A stretch of 64,000 nucleotides of DNA. Origin: Aquibacillus saliphilus. GTDB lineage: Bacteria; Bacillota; Bacilli; Bacillales; Amphibacillaceae. Shown one piece after another: positions 25,967 through 35,622 of this stretch. The position numbers and the translations under genes were made by a program. The stretch lies in assembly GCF_020404745.1 (NCBI RefSeq), contig NZ_JAIZAP010000004.1, positions 62,001 through 126,000 of the forward strand, read 5' to 3'. The notes beneath the pieces are model-generated. The model saw only the letters and a list, made by a program, of their open reading frames with translations, had not been told where the DNA came from and ran no database searches. Within the stretch, counting starts at the first letter, position 1. Each line of letters opens with the position of its first letter.

Positions 25967-26626
25967 TTAGTTAGATTTCGCTATACGTTTTGCGACAAGC
26001 ATTAATATTCCTTCTTCATTCAATACGCCACTTTTATCTATTCCAACAATTCGATAATCATTATTGAACATCTGAAAAACAGATTCTTCATTTATTAATT
26101 CATTTGTTGTATAGGATATAAATAAAGCCATATCTCCTTCAGGAACGTTAATCTTTTCGCCTGTTGGTGTTTTTAAATTGGATATATTGTCGATTACACA
26201 AGGAAATTCAACAATAGTAGTTGTTGCTTCATCTGCATAAATAGGATTATATAAATCATCATATCCAATAATTTCTCGTTCATTTTCAACTTCAAATGTT
26301 AGAGTATTATTACATAAAGTCATTTTAGATTTGTCATGTATCCGATTGAAGAAGGGACGTTCTGTGACTAACCATTGTTGACTCTCATGTAAAACAATAT
26401 CTCCCCAATTTATGTCATTTTCTTTGAATAAAATTCGTCTTTTATTTGGATCAGCAGTAGAAGATACAGAGACTTGTTTTTGCACACCGTCAACAGTGAC
26501 AGTTTGAGAGAATAATGGGTTAGATAAATTTTCTTCAAATTCAATTTTAGAGTCGTTGAAAATCTGATTTGCTAAACTACCACCATTGGATTGAAGTCTA
26601 TTTTTGTATTTATACATATAATCCAT
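25967..26626 (-). CDS. Head closure / stopper-like protein
   Basis: 219 aa. NDINWGDIVLHESQQWLVTERPFFNRIHDKSKMTLCNNTLTF is a compact beta domain like that of phage stopper proteins (gp16/XkdH-like). An insertion with GYDDLYNPIYADEA follows, and the domain closes with MFNNDYRIVGIDKSG. It would plug the connector channel. Order (adaptor, stopper, terminator) agrees with siphophage heads. Confidence 0.55.
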   Translation of the reverse strand: MDYMYKYKNRLQSNGGSLANQIFNDSKIEFEENLSNPLFSQTVTVDGVQKQVSVSSTADPNKRRILFKENDINWGDIVLHESQQWLVTERPFFNRIHDKSKMTLCNNTLTFEVENEREIIGYDDLYNPIYADEATTTIVEFPCVIDNISNLKTPTGEKINVPEGDMALFISYTTNELINEESVFQMFNNDYRIVGIDKSGVLNEEGILMLVAKRIAKSN

Positions 26627-26661
26627 TTACAATTCTCCTTCCCATCTAATTTGTTGAGGCA

Positions 26662-27090
26662 TTACAAAAATTCATCCATTTTATCTTTCTTGAATGTGTA
26701 TAAAGTTATAAGATATCTAATCTCTTTTTGGAAATCGCTCTTCAACTCACGCAATTGAGCCATATGTTGAGCAGGTGAGTGGATGTTATAGTCTTTAGTA
26801 CTCATTTTCCGTTTTAAAAGATCATCGGTCAATATTCTAGGCATCAGAAACTCTATACACATGAGTAAAGAAAGTATCTCTTCTTCTTCATCATTCAAAT
26901 CTTTGTTAAACTGTTTCAAGTCTTCATCACGATCACTTAGTTTATTGCAGTATCTATGAAACTTTGTAATTGATGATTTCAGATATCCTTCTAAATAATC
27001 CTGTATATCTTCATCTACCATATTAAGAAAACTGTAGTCAGTTATCTTAGGTAAAAATCTTGCATAAACATCTTCGTAAGAGGTTGCCAT
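26662..27090 (-). CDS. Head-tail connector (adaptor-like) protein
   Basis: 142 aa, all helical: YEDVYARFLPKITDYSFLNM and DIQDYLEGYLKSSITKF, then EEEEILSLLMCIEFLMPRILTDDLLKRKMSTKDYN. It matches the helical adaptor (gp15/gp6-like) that binds the portal after DNA packaging. Located right after the capsid genes. Confidence 0.6.
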   Translation of the reverse strand: MATSYEDVYARFLPKITDYSFLNMVDEDIQDYLEGYLKSSITKFHRYCNKLSDRDEDLKQFNKDLNDEEEEILSLLMCIEFLMPRILTDDLLKRKMSTKDYNIHSPAQHMAQLRELKSDFQKEIRYLITLYTFKKDKMDEFL

Positions 27091-27106
27091 TCATAGCTCC
27101 TCCTTA

Positions 27107-27739
27107 TTATTCCATCAACGAGATTAAATCTAGTTTTAGTTCTTGCTCCAGCAACTTTACTAACTGAAGATTGTTTAATGTGCCGTCTGTAATACCTATA
27201 CGAGCCTTTTCACCAATTAACTGTTTTGTTCCTTTTGGTAATTTAGGGACGATTTTACGTGCCTCGTTTGCACTTAGTGAAAAGAAATCATCAACTTCGT
27301 CAATTGGGATAATATTTTTATACAACTCTTTTAAACCTAAATATTCAGAGACATCTTCATCATCAATAAACAACCAAGGTTCTTTTAGAAATTTAGGTTG
27401 CGATGTTTTCATTGTTAACAATTCGGCAACATCAACATATTCCTCGTCACCAAACTCAGACCAGACTGTCTCCAAACCTGTTTTCTTTGATATGTAAGTC
27501 AACCTTCCGCTAGTCAGGTTACGGCAAGAAACCATTAAATCTCTGTCAATAGATTTCTTTTTAGGAACTTCTTGTTTAAGTTCTTTAGTTGTAGTTTTCT
27601 CCACTTCTTCATTTTTATCGGAGACCTGTAAACCCTCCAAGATACCTTCGAGAACTTCATTCTTCTTTTTCATGAGATTGGTTCTAGTATCAACCTTTTT
27701 AATTTCTAAAATAGTTTCAACTAACTCTTTTTTATTCAT
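27107..27739 (-). CDS. Capsid-associated protein (YonA-position)
   Basis: 210 aa. The N-terminal ~70 residues are a charged coiled coil (ETILEIKKVDTRTNLMKKKNEVLEGIL). The rest has SCRNLTSGRLTYISKKTG, WSEFGDEEYVDVAELL and KPKFLKEPWLFIDDEDVSEYLGL-like segments that I have seen in phage proteins next to the capsid gene in SPbeta-type and jumbo Bacillus phages. Function unknown, possibly decoration or core. Confidence 0.5.
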   Translation of the reverse strand: MNKKELVETILEIKKVDTRTNLMKKKNEVLEGILEGLQVSDKNEEVEKTTTKELKQEVPKKKSIDRDLMVSCRNLTSGRLTYISKKTGLETVWSEFGDEEYVDVAELLTMKTSQPKFLKEPWLFIDDEDVSEYLGLKELYKNIIPIDEVDDFFSLSANEARKIVPKLPKGTKQLIGEKARIGITDGTLNNLQLVKLLEQELKLDLISLME

Positions 27740-27810
27740 TTATTACTCTCCTTTTATTCCGAAATAATTTTGAGGACAGGTGAATTCTGCCCTCAATTAC
27801 TGTTATTAAA

Positions 27811-28794
27811 TTAGCTAAATTGATACATACCATATAAAAGATTAAATACAGTGGCAACACCGTATTGAGAAATAAATTTATATTCCATAGACATATCTTG
27901 ATTAGTTAAACCATCGGAAACTTCTTTGATTAATGGCATTCCTTCCTTAACAACCTTAATAGGCTTAGCGTTTGAAGGAAGTACAATTAAACGATTATTT
28001 TCAATTGCAAATTCAAACGTGTTAGGTTTGTGAGACTGTGGGATAGGAAGTAAAGCATAGCCATTCCAATATTGAAGAACGCCTTGCTGATTTAACTGAT
28101 CTTTCATTCCGTCAGACAAAGTTTGAACACCGCTAAGTTGAGCTAATGCAGTTTTTGTACCTGCAATAACCAATTCAGAACCTTGGTTAGCAGCTTGAAC
28201 GTGTTCTGCAATGTTTAATAGAGTAGTATCACTAAAAGAACCTGTCTCTTTAAATCCAGCAGGAAGATAGTCGATAGTAGACATAAACTCAGTATGAATA
28301 CGATCATTAATTTCATTTGTAAATGCTTGTCCTACTTTATTAACAAATGCATCCCAATCAATACGACCAGCTAAGAAACGTTTGAAATCAGTGTAAACAG
28401 CAGCAGTCATTGGCTCAGTTTGAACCGTAAAAGTATCACCAATGTTTAACTTTTGTCTGCGGATATTCCAATGATTACCAGCATGTCGAGCGACTGTAAG
28501 CATTGTACGATCTTCTGCGTAGAATTCGTTTGTGTCACCAAGATCCAAATCACGATACTCAACAAACTGTTCGAAGAAAGGATTTTCCATCCCATCAGTA
28601 ATAGTTTGTTGCAACACTTCCTCGATAATTTCAAAAACTTCATTTTTATGCTTGCGGAATTGACGATAATCGGGCTTTTCAGTACCTAAAATATCAACAA
28701 ATGCTTTACGCATTACGTCGTTTCCTTCTACCTTTGTATATTGTTGAACTCTGTTTTTATAAATATCAATACCTAATTTTACTAGTTCGTTCAT
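27811..28794 (-). CDS. Major capsid protein (HK97 fold, probable)
   Basis: 327 aa. N-terminal helix (EVFEIIEEVLQQTITDGM), an E-loop-like beta arm (FYAEDRTMLTVARHAGNHWNIRRQKL), a P-domain helix (INDRIHTEFMSTIDYLP) and A-domain elements (ELVIAGTKTALAQLSG, GVLQYWNGYALLPIPQ, NNRLIVLPSNAKPIKVV). The ending FISQYGVATVFNLLYGMYQ is like many HK97-type capsids. No N-terminal prodomain is needed because protease and scaffold are encoded separately upstream. Good RBS GGAGG. Confidence 0.75.
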   Translation of the reverse strand: MNELVKLGIDIYKNRVQQYTKVEGNDVMRKAFVDILGTEKPDYRQFRKHKNEVFEIIEEVLQQTITDGMENPFFEQFVEYRDLDLGDTNEFYAEDRTMLTVARHAGNHWNIRRQKLNIGDTFTVQTEPMTAAVYTDFKRFLAGRIDWDAFVNKVGQAFTNEINDRIHTEFMSTIDYLPAGFKETGSFSDTTLLNIAEHVQAANQGSELVIAGTKTALAQLSGVQTLSDGMKDQLNQQGVLQYWNGYALLPIPQSHKPNTFEFAIENNRLIVLPSNAKPIKVVKEGMPLIKEVSDGLTNQDMSMEYKFISQYGVATVFNLLYGMYQFS

Positions 28795-28844
28795 TATTGA
28801 ACCTCCTATAAATTTTTAAATAATTTTTTTGTTTTGATCTTTAA

Positions 28845-29387
28845 TTAATTCTTTTCTACACGGATAACAATAAAGTCAATAATTCCACCGATAACACCCG
28901 GTGCACCTGTTACAGTAGTTGTGCCAACTTGCTCAACTGCTTCAATTCGACCAACAAAACGTTCGGTAGTTAAAGAAGCGTCTGTTATTTCTGAAAAACC
29001 GTAATCACCAACCGTTAAAACTACTTTGTTACCCTCAACTACATCTGTAGACAATGCAGTGATTGCATCAGCAGACACAGAGAAAACATCGTCTTCTTTT
29101 AACTCGTAACCACGGAAAGGAGTTCCTGATTCAATTTGGAAATCTTTTAGGTTATTTTGAGAACGACGAGTTTGATCGTAGATAATTTCTTCTTGTGCAA
29201 CTAATACAGCCTTGTCTGTTGCTAGGTCAGAAGGTTTGTCAAAAGAACGAACTTCACGCTCTCCTGCAAGCAAATTGCCCGCAACACCCACCGAACCATT
29301 TTCTACTATCTCACTTGCTTGTAAAGAGTAAATGTGACCTCCACCGTAAACGCTAATTAAATTATCTAATCTTACTACTTGAGCCAT
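28845..29387 (-). CDS. Capsid decoration-like protein
   Basis: 180 aa, beta-rich. GGHIYSLQASEIVENGSVGVAGNLLAGEREVRS opens it and a Val/Thr-rich part follows, ending GGIIDFIVIRVEKN. It lies between protease-scaffold and capsid genes, the usual place for head decoration proteins. RBS AGGAGG at correct spacing. Confidence 0.55.
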   Translation of the reverse strand: MAQVVRLDNLISVYGGGHIYSLQASEIVENGSVGVAGNLLAGEREVRSFDKPSDLATDKAVLVAQEEIIYDQTRRSQNNLKDFQIESGTPFRGYELKEDDVFSVSADAITALSTDVVEGNKVVLTVGDYGFSEITDASLTTERFVGRIEAVEQVGTTTVTGAPGVIGGIIDFIVIRVEKN

Positions 29388-29420
29388 TTATTTTTCCTCC
29401 TAATTTAAATTTCTTTTTTA

Positions 29421-29459
29421 AATATAAAAAAGACACTATCCAAATTTGAATAATGTCTT
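29421..29459 (-). terminator. Terminator after the protease-scaffold gene
   Basis: Minus strand AAAGACA and TGTCTTT pair around a loop with further A-T pairs, followed by TTTTTTATA. It lies between the protease-scaffold and decoration genes. Confidence 0.7.
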
Positions 29460-29462
29460 TAA

Positions 29463-31013
29463 CTAATTATTGTATTTTTCAAATATTCCACCATAAGCTA
29501 TTGGTTTATCATTGTGGTTATCACGACTTACACCAATTTTAATTGTTGACTGCTTATCCTTTTTAGTTTGCTTAGAGAAATTGGATTTCTTTTTACCAAC
29601 CAAGGTGAATAACTTTTCCTCAATCTCCTCTAAACTATAATCAGGAGCAGCGTCTTTAACATCTTTTATTTCATCTTCTGTTAATTCGGAAGAGAAACTT
29701 TCAAACAATTCTTTTTCTTGTTCCGCTCTTTCTTCTGACAGTCTAGTAGATTTAAATTGACGTAAATCTTTAACTTCTTCCTCTAAATTAGAAAAATCCT
29801 TTGTCATTTTATCCAATTCCGTCTTAGATTCATCAACTTTTGTTTTAAATTCACTTTCAACCTGTTTCTCTTTAACATTTACATCATATTCTGCTCTATC
29901 CTTAGATGCTAAATCGAAAGCAAAGTCTGTATCACCTTCAACTGTTTCATAAGCAAGTTTGATTCGTTTCTTAGATTCAAAATCAATGCTAATAACATCG
30001 TTGCTGTTAGTGTACGTCAAACCAACTAGACGATAATGGTTGTTATTGTCTTCTGCTATCACCATATTGTCGGTATGGTCAACATACCAATAGTTATGAT
30101 AATGATACCCCCATTCGTCTTCCGAGAGATCCTTGTACAGTTCAGCACGAATCTCATCTCTTAACTGACTTGCCACAAGTGTAAAGTCTTTGTTGTCAGA
30201 AGAAGTTATTTCTTTTAATTTTTCATCCAATTGTTCAACAGAATAATCTTCTAATTTGATTTCTTTAGACGTTAAATCCTCTTCTGTAAGTGAATATTCT
30301 TTAAGTAGTTCTAATTTCTCATCCACTTGTTTTTTACCTCCTTTTTCAGTCTCACTGAGAATGTCCTTAAATTGATTCATTCTCTTTTGGATACCTTCAA
30401 ATATTTTATTCTCTGAGAATTGAGCTTCTATAGTACTTGAGTGCATTGCAGGTAATACATCGTCACCTAATGCACATGCACCAAAGAATTGGAAACTAGT
30501 AAAATGAAATAAATTATCGTCTCCCCATTCGCCAGAATAATTGTCGTGAAGTTCCATTGATTGTGACTTGAATTGATTCCTATTAAATATATCAATAGGA
30601 TCATCCCACTTTGTCCAAATCAACCCTTCAACAGTCAGGTATTCTCTTTCAACACCATCATCACCCAACCTCATCTCAAACTGTGCATTGTTATCACTTG
30701 GTATTGTACCAATTGCTTGACCAATATATTTGATTTTAAATTCATCATCTTCTTTGACTAAAATCATACGGTGGTCTGAAAAATCTTCATCACCGTCAGA
30801 ATTTTCTTCGACAAAAGCGAGAATAGGTGTATTAGCAAGCGAGGGTATTGCATCTTCAATAATGGATTTGTCAAAGTAACTACCATTAAGGTTTTCACCT
30901 GTATGGCATAGCCAAATCTTTACTTTGAGGAATCTAGTATCTTCAGTTTCATCTTCAAATGTTTTTAACTTTTGAAAAAGTACAGGGATAAACTTGTCTA
31001 CATCTTTACCCAA
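29463..31013 (-). CDS. Prohead protease-scaffold fusion
   Basis: 516 aa. Residues ~20-185 look like a U35/U9-type phage prohead serine protease: SYFDKSIIEDAIPSLANTPILAFV, a likely catalytic His in DHRMILV and Ser in QSMELHDNY, and FFGACALGDDVLP after it. Residues ~205-290 and ~360-460 are coiled coils, and the C-terminus is Lys-rich, as in scaffold proteins. A strong internal Shine-Dalgarno at 30336-30344 may start a separate scaffold (see internal start entry). It should cleave scaffold during head maturation. Confidence 0.7.
   Translation of the reverse strand: MGKDVDKFIPVLFQKLKTFEDETEDTRFLKVKIWLCHTGENLNGSYFDKSIIEDAIPSLANTPILAFVEENSDGDEDFSDHRMILVKEDDEFKIKYIGQAIGTIPSDNNAQFEMRLGDDGVEREYLTVEGLIWTKWDDPIDIFNRNQFKSQSMELHDNYSGEWGDDNLFHFTSFQFFGACALGDDVLPAMHSSTIEAQFSENKIFEGIQKRMNQFKDILSETEKGGKKQVDEKLELLKEYSLTEEDLTSKEIKLEDYSVEQLDEKLKEITSSDNKDFTLVASQLRDEIRAELYKDLSEDEWGYHYHNYWYVDHTDNMVIAEDNNNHYRLVGLTYTNSNDVISIDFESKKRIKLAYETVEGDTDFAFDLASKDRAEYDVNVKEKQVESEFKTKVDESKTELDKMTKDFSNLEEEVKDLRQFKSTRLSEERAEQEKELFESFSSELTEDEIKDVKDAAPDYSLEEIEEKLFTLVGKKKSNFSKQTKKDKQSTIKIGVSRDNHNDKPIAYGGIFEKYNN
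30324..30344 (-). promoter_or_regulatory. Internal ribosome binding site and in-frame GTG start inside the protease-scaffold gene
   Basis: Minus strand AAAGGAGGT (30344-30336) is followed 9-10 bases later by an in-frame GTG (30326-30324). Initiation there would make a 287-aa protein (29463-30326) holding only the coiled-coil scaffold. This nested arrangement is known from other phages; here it is inferred from the RBS only. Confidence 0.5.
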
Positions 31014-31035
31014 TTATTTTCACCTCCTTAAACGG

Positions 31036-32511
31036 TTAATTGTCATTTTTATCACCCTCACGAGTCTTAGAACCTTCTTCTCCTAATTCGTCATCCGACT
31101 TTGATGGGCGACCAGATGAATCTTTCCCTGACTGAGTGTGAGAACTAGCCAATGGAGTTAATTTACTATGTAAATCTAGTATGTCATTTTGCAACGTTAA
31201 CTTAGATGTTAGTGCAGAAGGCGATAGCCCAAGCGAGGCAGCGTACTCTTGTATAACAGGCATCCCAGATTGTGCAGCTTTTAAATATCTATCTTGCACT
31301 TCTTCCTTATTAAAAATAGTAGTGTCTAAAAATTCCACCTTAAATTTATATTTATTATTAGAAAATTTAAGTTTACGGTTTACCCATCTTTCTATTTGTC
31401 TAAGAACACCAAATACAATCTGCTCATCAGTGATAATTGACTTACTGATTGAAGAGTTACTTGCTTTATCACTATTGAATAGATACTGACTGACACCCGT
31501 GTCATTAAAGTAATCACGAGTAGCTTCTGCGACGACATCGCTATCTTTGTTTTTGTTCTCTAATTTAATTGCGTCTATTTTCATTGGAGAAGTAACCAAT
31601 CCTACTTCTTCAGGCAATGATTGTATAGCTTTATTATGAAAAGATATCGCAGTATCCAAATCAATCGCAAAGTTATTCGGTTCGCCAGAGCTTTCATCAA
31701 CAGGAATTAACTGTGTAAGCAACATATAGTTATCCATTTTATTCTTAATGACACGCATACGCTTTGTTTCATCAATGTCATAAACCGATTCAAAAACAGT
31801 GTTGAAAGGGGGTAGTGGGTACTCAACTTCCTCATTAATCTTAATACAAATAGAATTCCTTGCATCGATTTCTTGCCAACGCCTATTTTTCTTATTTTTC
31901 TGATACAATTTATACTTATTTTGAAATTCTTGAGCATAAGACTCGACTGATATATCTTTATTATCAAAATAAGAAAAATCAAATTCAAATGTATAGACAC
32001 CGTCTTCAAACCCACTAACTCTGCAATAATTTGGGTTTAATTTTTGAATAAAATAGGATTCAAATGTTGAATATTCATATCCATAAAAAACATCCTCTTT
32101 AAAGGATGTCTTTAAAACCTTCAACATCTCATGAGAAATATTCATATTCTCCAATTGTTGAATTGCTTGTGAATACTGTTTTTTAAATTTATCTAATTCT
32201 ACTTTGTCCTTATCTAAGTCATCAGCAGAGTCAACTACATAATCGAAAGTTAATAAATTTGAAAAGTAAAGTATTAATCTGCGATAATTTGCATTGGTAT
32301 TGTACAAATAGTTACTCAAGTCACGTAGTTGTTTTTGATTTTTCTGAGGGTTATCTAAAAACCCAATAATCTGTTCTTTTGTATATTTTTTAGTCAACGT
32401 TGATTTAGAAGTTGATTTCTCAATATCATTAAATAAAAGTTTACTTAATTGAGCAAAAGTGACTGATTTAGGGTCTTGTTTAAGGTCTTCTTTTGATAAT
32501 TCGTCCTGCAT
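31036..32511 (-). CDS. Portal protein
   Basis: 491 aa. It follows the terminase and shows YNTNANYRRLILYFSNLLTFDY, EDVFYGYEYSTFES, NPNYCRVSGFEDGVYTFEFDFSYF and an extended C-terminal helical domain, the usual portal crown/stem arrangement for SPP1/phi29-type portals. IDLDTAISFHNKAIQSLPEEVGLVTSPMKIDAIKLE corresponds to the stem region. It forms the dodecameric vertex for DNA packaging. RBS GGAGG precedes the ATG. Confidence 0.75.
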   Translation of the reverse strand: MQDELSKEDLKQDPKSVTFAQLSKLLFNDIEKSTSKSTLTKKYTKEQIIGFLDNPQKNQKQLRDLSNYLYNTNANYRRLILYFSNLLTFDYVVDSADDLDKDKVELDKFKKQYSQAIQQLENMNISHEMLKVLKTSFKEDVFYGYEYSTFESYFIQKLNPNYCRVSGFEDGVYTFEFDFSYFDNKDISVESYAQEFQNKYKLYQKNKKNRRWQEIDARNSICIKINEEVEYPLPPFNTVFESVYDIDETKRMRVIKNKMDNYMLLTQLIPVDESSGEPNNFAIDLDTAISFHNKAIQSLPEEVGLVTSPMKIDAIKLENKNKDSDVVAEATRDYFNDTGVSQYLFNSDKASNSSISKSIITDEQIVFGVLRQIERWVNRKLKFSNNKYKFKVEFLDTTIFNKEEVQDRYLKAAQSGMPVIQEYAASLGLSPSALTSKLTLQNDILDLHSKLTPLASSHTQSGKDSSGRPSKSDDELGEEGSKTREGDKNDN

Positions 32512-32540
32512 TCATGCACCTCCTTGTACTCTAATACAGG

Positions 32541-34355
32541 CTATATTTTAGGTTGTTTAAATAAAAATAACTTTGAAATATCAGTCTTAGTTTTTACTTT
32601 TTTGGTTATTTTTTCTCTCCTTAATTTTTGTAAATGCCACGCCAACATAGCAATAGTGTAAGCTCTATCATCGTGAATTTTATTTTGTTTGTCAGGTGGC
32701 AAATCATACCTAGAACTTCCGTTTGTGCTTTTAAATTCGTAAATACTTACAAGTTCCTCTTTAGCAACATCTATGTTACTCAGCGATAAGATTTCCTCAT
32801 CTGTTAATTTGTATTTTTTAACTTCACCATTATCTAAGGGTATAGTTAATTCACCTTTACCGTCATATGTTTCTGGAAAAGATATTAAATTCAAGTCCAT
32901 CATTTCAATTAACGCTTCGAACATATCTCTTTTGTATTTCTTAGGAGAAATTAAAGTCACCGCATCTAATGCGTTTGGATATTTTGAAGCATGTACCTTG
33001 TACTCGTCATGGTTTTTATCTATTAACCCACGACGATTATTTCCGTTAGCATCAGTCCAATCGTCCAACAATGAGTCTGCCCATGCGTTAATACCGCCAC
33101 CGCCTGCACCAGAATCAATTAATATCTTGTCTATATTTTCATAATCAGCAGATTTATTCCCGTTAAAGTCAATTAGCATTCGTCTAAAGTCTTTAACTTG
33201 ATCAGGTGTTTTAATAGGTGTTTTCTTTTTTTTTGCTAAGTCAGTCCATGATACGTTGTGTGAAATTTCCATTCTCCAACCAACTTGAGGGTCATCTATT
33301 AACTCTGCAATAGTACACACTGAATTATCATTGCTTCTAGCAGGGTCAATAGCAAACACAAACTTTCTGTTGCCGTCATTAGCAAGAGTAGGCGGTCTTA
33401 CATCTGAGTTCCTGATAATCATTGCCCGTTTAATAATCTGTTGGTCTGATCCTTCCGTTGTGAATATGTTTTTATACTCACGCATAGCCTTTTCTTTATT
33501 GTCACGCATGGCAGAATCAACAGTTTCTTGAGATAGTAAAGGAACTGGATACAACTTCCCATTATAAGTAGCGTTAATAACAACATCAGAACTTATATCA
33601 GCGACGAAATATCTTTTATCTCCTAAGAACATCTTTTGGCTAAAGTCTTTATACTGCCTGTAAAAATAGGTTTCAGTTGACGATGCTGAAGATGCTAGTA
33701 TTATCTGGTTTGAAAATTTCTTAGAAGCTAACGAGATATTCGAATCCCCACCTAGAGAGAAATCGCTATTTTGTGTTGTGAAAGGAATTGTTACTTGAAA
33801 TAACTCATCACTAGCGAATCCACTCTCATCATAAAAATTCAAATTCGATCTTTTTGAACGATTATTATCCACAGCACCATTTAAGGAATTTACTGCACTT
33901 CCGTTATACAACTTGTATTGAAAAGAAGAAGGATTGTGTGTGAACCCGTCCGTATTAGAAGCACTTTTAACTGTTTCATTATAAAAAACATCTGTTAAAC
34001 CCGTAAAAGAGGCGATTTCACGTTTTGCAATTTTCTCTATTTTTAAAAACATTTCTTGTGACTGTGAACCTACCCCAGCTAATATATAAGCTTGAAAATT
34101 GGGGATCAATAAACTTTTTGCCATAATCAACGGTGACCCTAGTGTGGATTTACCTGCGTTACGTGACATACACCACAAAACAAAAGGAGTATGCCAACTT
34201 TTCATGAATATATATTTTTGGAAATCTAAAAGTTCAACTCCCAAAAAACGCTCCGTGAACTTTACGGGGTTTTTTCTGCCCCATTGTATGATTTTCGCAA
34301 GTTTTAAGTAACCATCTAATTTTCTTTGTGACATTGTATTTTGATTATTACTCAT
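32541..34355 (-). CDS. terL: Terminase large subunit
   Basis: 604 aa. ATPase: Walker A MSRNAGKST at residues ~63-71 and Walker B LNFYDESGFA near residue 170. Nuclease (RNase H fold): FAIDPARSND near 330, then IDSGAGGGGINAWADSLLDDW near 425 and HDDRAYTIAMLAWHL near the C-terminus supply the Asp triad. Length and order are typical for TerL. It drives DNA packaging and makes the terminal cuts. The RBS is weaker than its neighbours' but correctly spaced. Confidence 0.9.
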   Translation of the reverse strand: MSNNQNTMSQRKLDGYLKLAKIIQWGRKNPVKFTERFLGVELLDFQKYIFMKSWHTPFVLWCMSRNAGKSTLGSPLIMAKSLLIPNFQAYILAGVGSQSQEMFLKIEKIAKREIASFTGLTDVFYNETVKSASNTDGFTHNPSSFQYKLYNGSAVNSLNGAVDNNRSKRSNLNFYDESGFASDELFQVTIPFTTQNSDFSLGGDSNISLASKKFSNQIILASSASSTETYFYRQYKDFSQKMFLGDKRYFVADISSDVVINATYNGKLYPVPLLSQETVDSAMRDNKEKAMREYKNIFTTEGSDQQIIKRAMIIRNSDVRPPTLANDGNRKFVFAIDPARSNDNSVCTIAELIDDPQVGWRMEISHNVSWTDLAKKKKTPIKTPDQVKDFRRMLIDFNGNKSADYENIDKILIDSGAGGGGINAWADSLLDDWTDANGNNRRGLIDKNHDEYKVHASKYPNALDAVTLISPKKYKRDMFEALIEMMDLNLISFPETYDGKGELTIPLDNGEVKKYKLTDEEILSLSNIDVAKEELVSIYEFKSTNGSSRYDLPPDKQNKIHDDRAYTIAMLAWHLQKLRREKITKKVKTKTDISKLFLFKQPKI

Positions 34356-34388
34356 AAATAACCTCCATTAGCAAAAGCAATAAATTGT

Positions 34389-35414
34389 TTAATCATCCTT
34401 AACAGACAACCCTTGCTTCTTTAATAGACGGTTTTCTTCTTCTAGTCTAGATGCCTTGCTATCTAATTCTTGAATTAAATCACGTTGTTCAATTAACATT
34501 TGAGTATAGTCATTTTCATCAAACATTAGCTGCTTCACAATGCTTTGATTAGAAATGTCAGCAACCTGCGCCATGCCTTGTGACGTTTCAATGTCATACA
34601 GATTAACATCTGCTTGTTCAACACCTTTTTCTTGTAATGACTTTATAATACCAGTAAGTGTTCCAGCACCTTTGCTTTTCTGATTATTATGTTTAACTGA
34701 AATGCCATTTTCTTCAGCTAATTTTACAAGAGTGTCTGATATCGTCTTCTTTGTTGTTGCAAGTGTTTTAATTCCACCAGAATTAGTAGCCATTGCTTCA
34801 GGATTGCTTGTAATACCTGTCATTGACCTATTAATTTTATCAATTTGATTGAATCCCGTAACGATTTCAACAACAGCTTGTAACTTGAATCCGTCTTCGA
34901 GTGTGCTATCATCTATAAAGTTAACCAACATACTATACATTTGTGGTTTATCTTCTTCATTTGCATATTGAAAAGGGTCATAACCAAGCATTTTGAGAAT
35001 ATCTTCTTTGTCTTGGTTGTCAAATGTTTTACCTTCATCTTTATTAATAATCTCATATTCTTTGTTTTGATTGTTTTTATTTGATTTAGAACTAGTAATC
35101 GCAATATCACTGTTATCCCAACTCAACCCTTTATACTGTGGGAACGAATTAATTTGACTTATGTATTTACCAACAGATTCTGAGTTATCGAATAAACCCT
35201 GTATAAAAGGTTTGTTCATTGCATGAAGCATCATTAATGTTATTTCGTAACCATCGTCTTGTTCGGACAATTCTCCAACACATTTACGACAAATATGAAA
35301 ATAGTTATTAGGGAAAAGTGGAGAATTAGTGCATTGGTAAAAATTGTTTTCCGTTACCAAAGTACGCTCACATTTTGCACAGGTTTTTTTTGGTTTAGTT
35401 TGATTTTTAGCCAA
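34389..35414 (-). CDS. Zinc-ribbon protein in the small-terminase position (YonG-like)
   Basis: The TTG at 35414 is chosen because AAAGGAG lies 8 bases upstream; the in-frame ATG further up has no RBS. 341 aa. A zinc ribbon at residues ~11-45 (CAKCERTL...CRKC), a low-complexity Asn/Lys linker (SKSNKNNQNKEYE), a helical middle (FKLQAVVEIVTGFNQIDKINRSM) and a C-terminal coiled coil (LIEQRDLIQELDSKASRLEEENRLL). Immediately upstream of TerL, so a small terminase or packaging-recognition role is likely, though its size is large for that. Confidence 0.55.
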   Translation of the reverse strand: MAKNQTKPKKTCAKCERTLVTENNFYQCTNSPLFPNNYFHICRKCVGELSEQDDGYEITLMMLHAMNKPFIQGLFDNSESVGKYISQINSFPQYKGLSWDNSDIAITSSKSNKNNQNKEYEIINKDEGKTFDNQDKEDILKMLGYDPFQYANEEDKPQMYSMLVNFIDDSTLEDGFKLQAVVEIVTGFNQIDKINRSMTGITSNPEAMATNSGGIKTLATTKKTISDTLVKLAEENGISVKHNNQKSKGAGTLTGIIKSLQEKGVEQADVNLYDIETSQGMAQVADISNQSIVKQLMFDENDYTQMLIEQRDLIQELDSKASRLEEENRLLKKQGLSVKDD

Positions 35415-35447
35415 TCGCACCACTCCTTTCATTCCAATTTAATTTAC

Positions 35448-35470
35448 TTTATATGATAATTTTATTTATT
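35448..35470 (-). promoter_or_regulatory. Dispersed AT-rich element (SPBRE-like), minus orientation
   Basis: Minus strand ATAAATAAAATTATCATATAA, 20 bp before the RBS of the YonG-like gene. It heads the packaging/head gene block. Confidence 0.6.
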
Positions 35471-35472
35471 AC

Positions 35473-35621
35473 ATAATAAAAAGATTCTTTTATAGGACTA
35501 TATAAAGCAGAGCAAGTGTCCGTACCTTATATAGCCTTAAAAAGAATCTAAAATAGAACCTCTACAGAAGTAGAGTGGATTTGTCTGTGGCTAGACAGAC
35601 GATGTAATGAAATCTTTAATA
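35473..35621 (-). other. Structured interval with three hairpins between genes
   Basis: Three inverted repeats in 150 bp: AAGATTCTTTTATAG... with ...CTTAAAAAGAATCT (long, imperfect), CTCTAC-agaa-GTAGAG, and GTCTGT-ggctag-ACAGAC. No ORF. The first could terminate the 35623-35970 transcript. The set may be the 3' part of a structured RNA extending from 35971-36397. Confidence 0.5.
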
Positions 35622-35622
35622 A

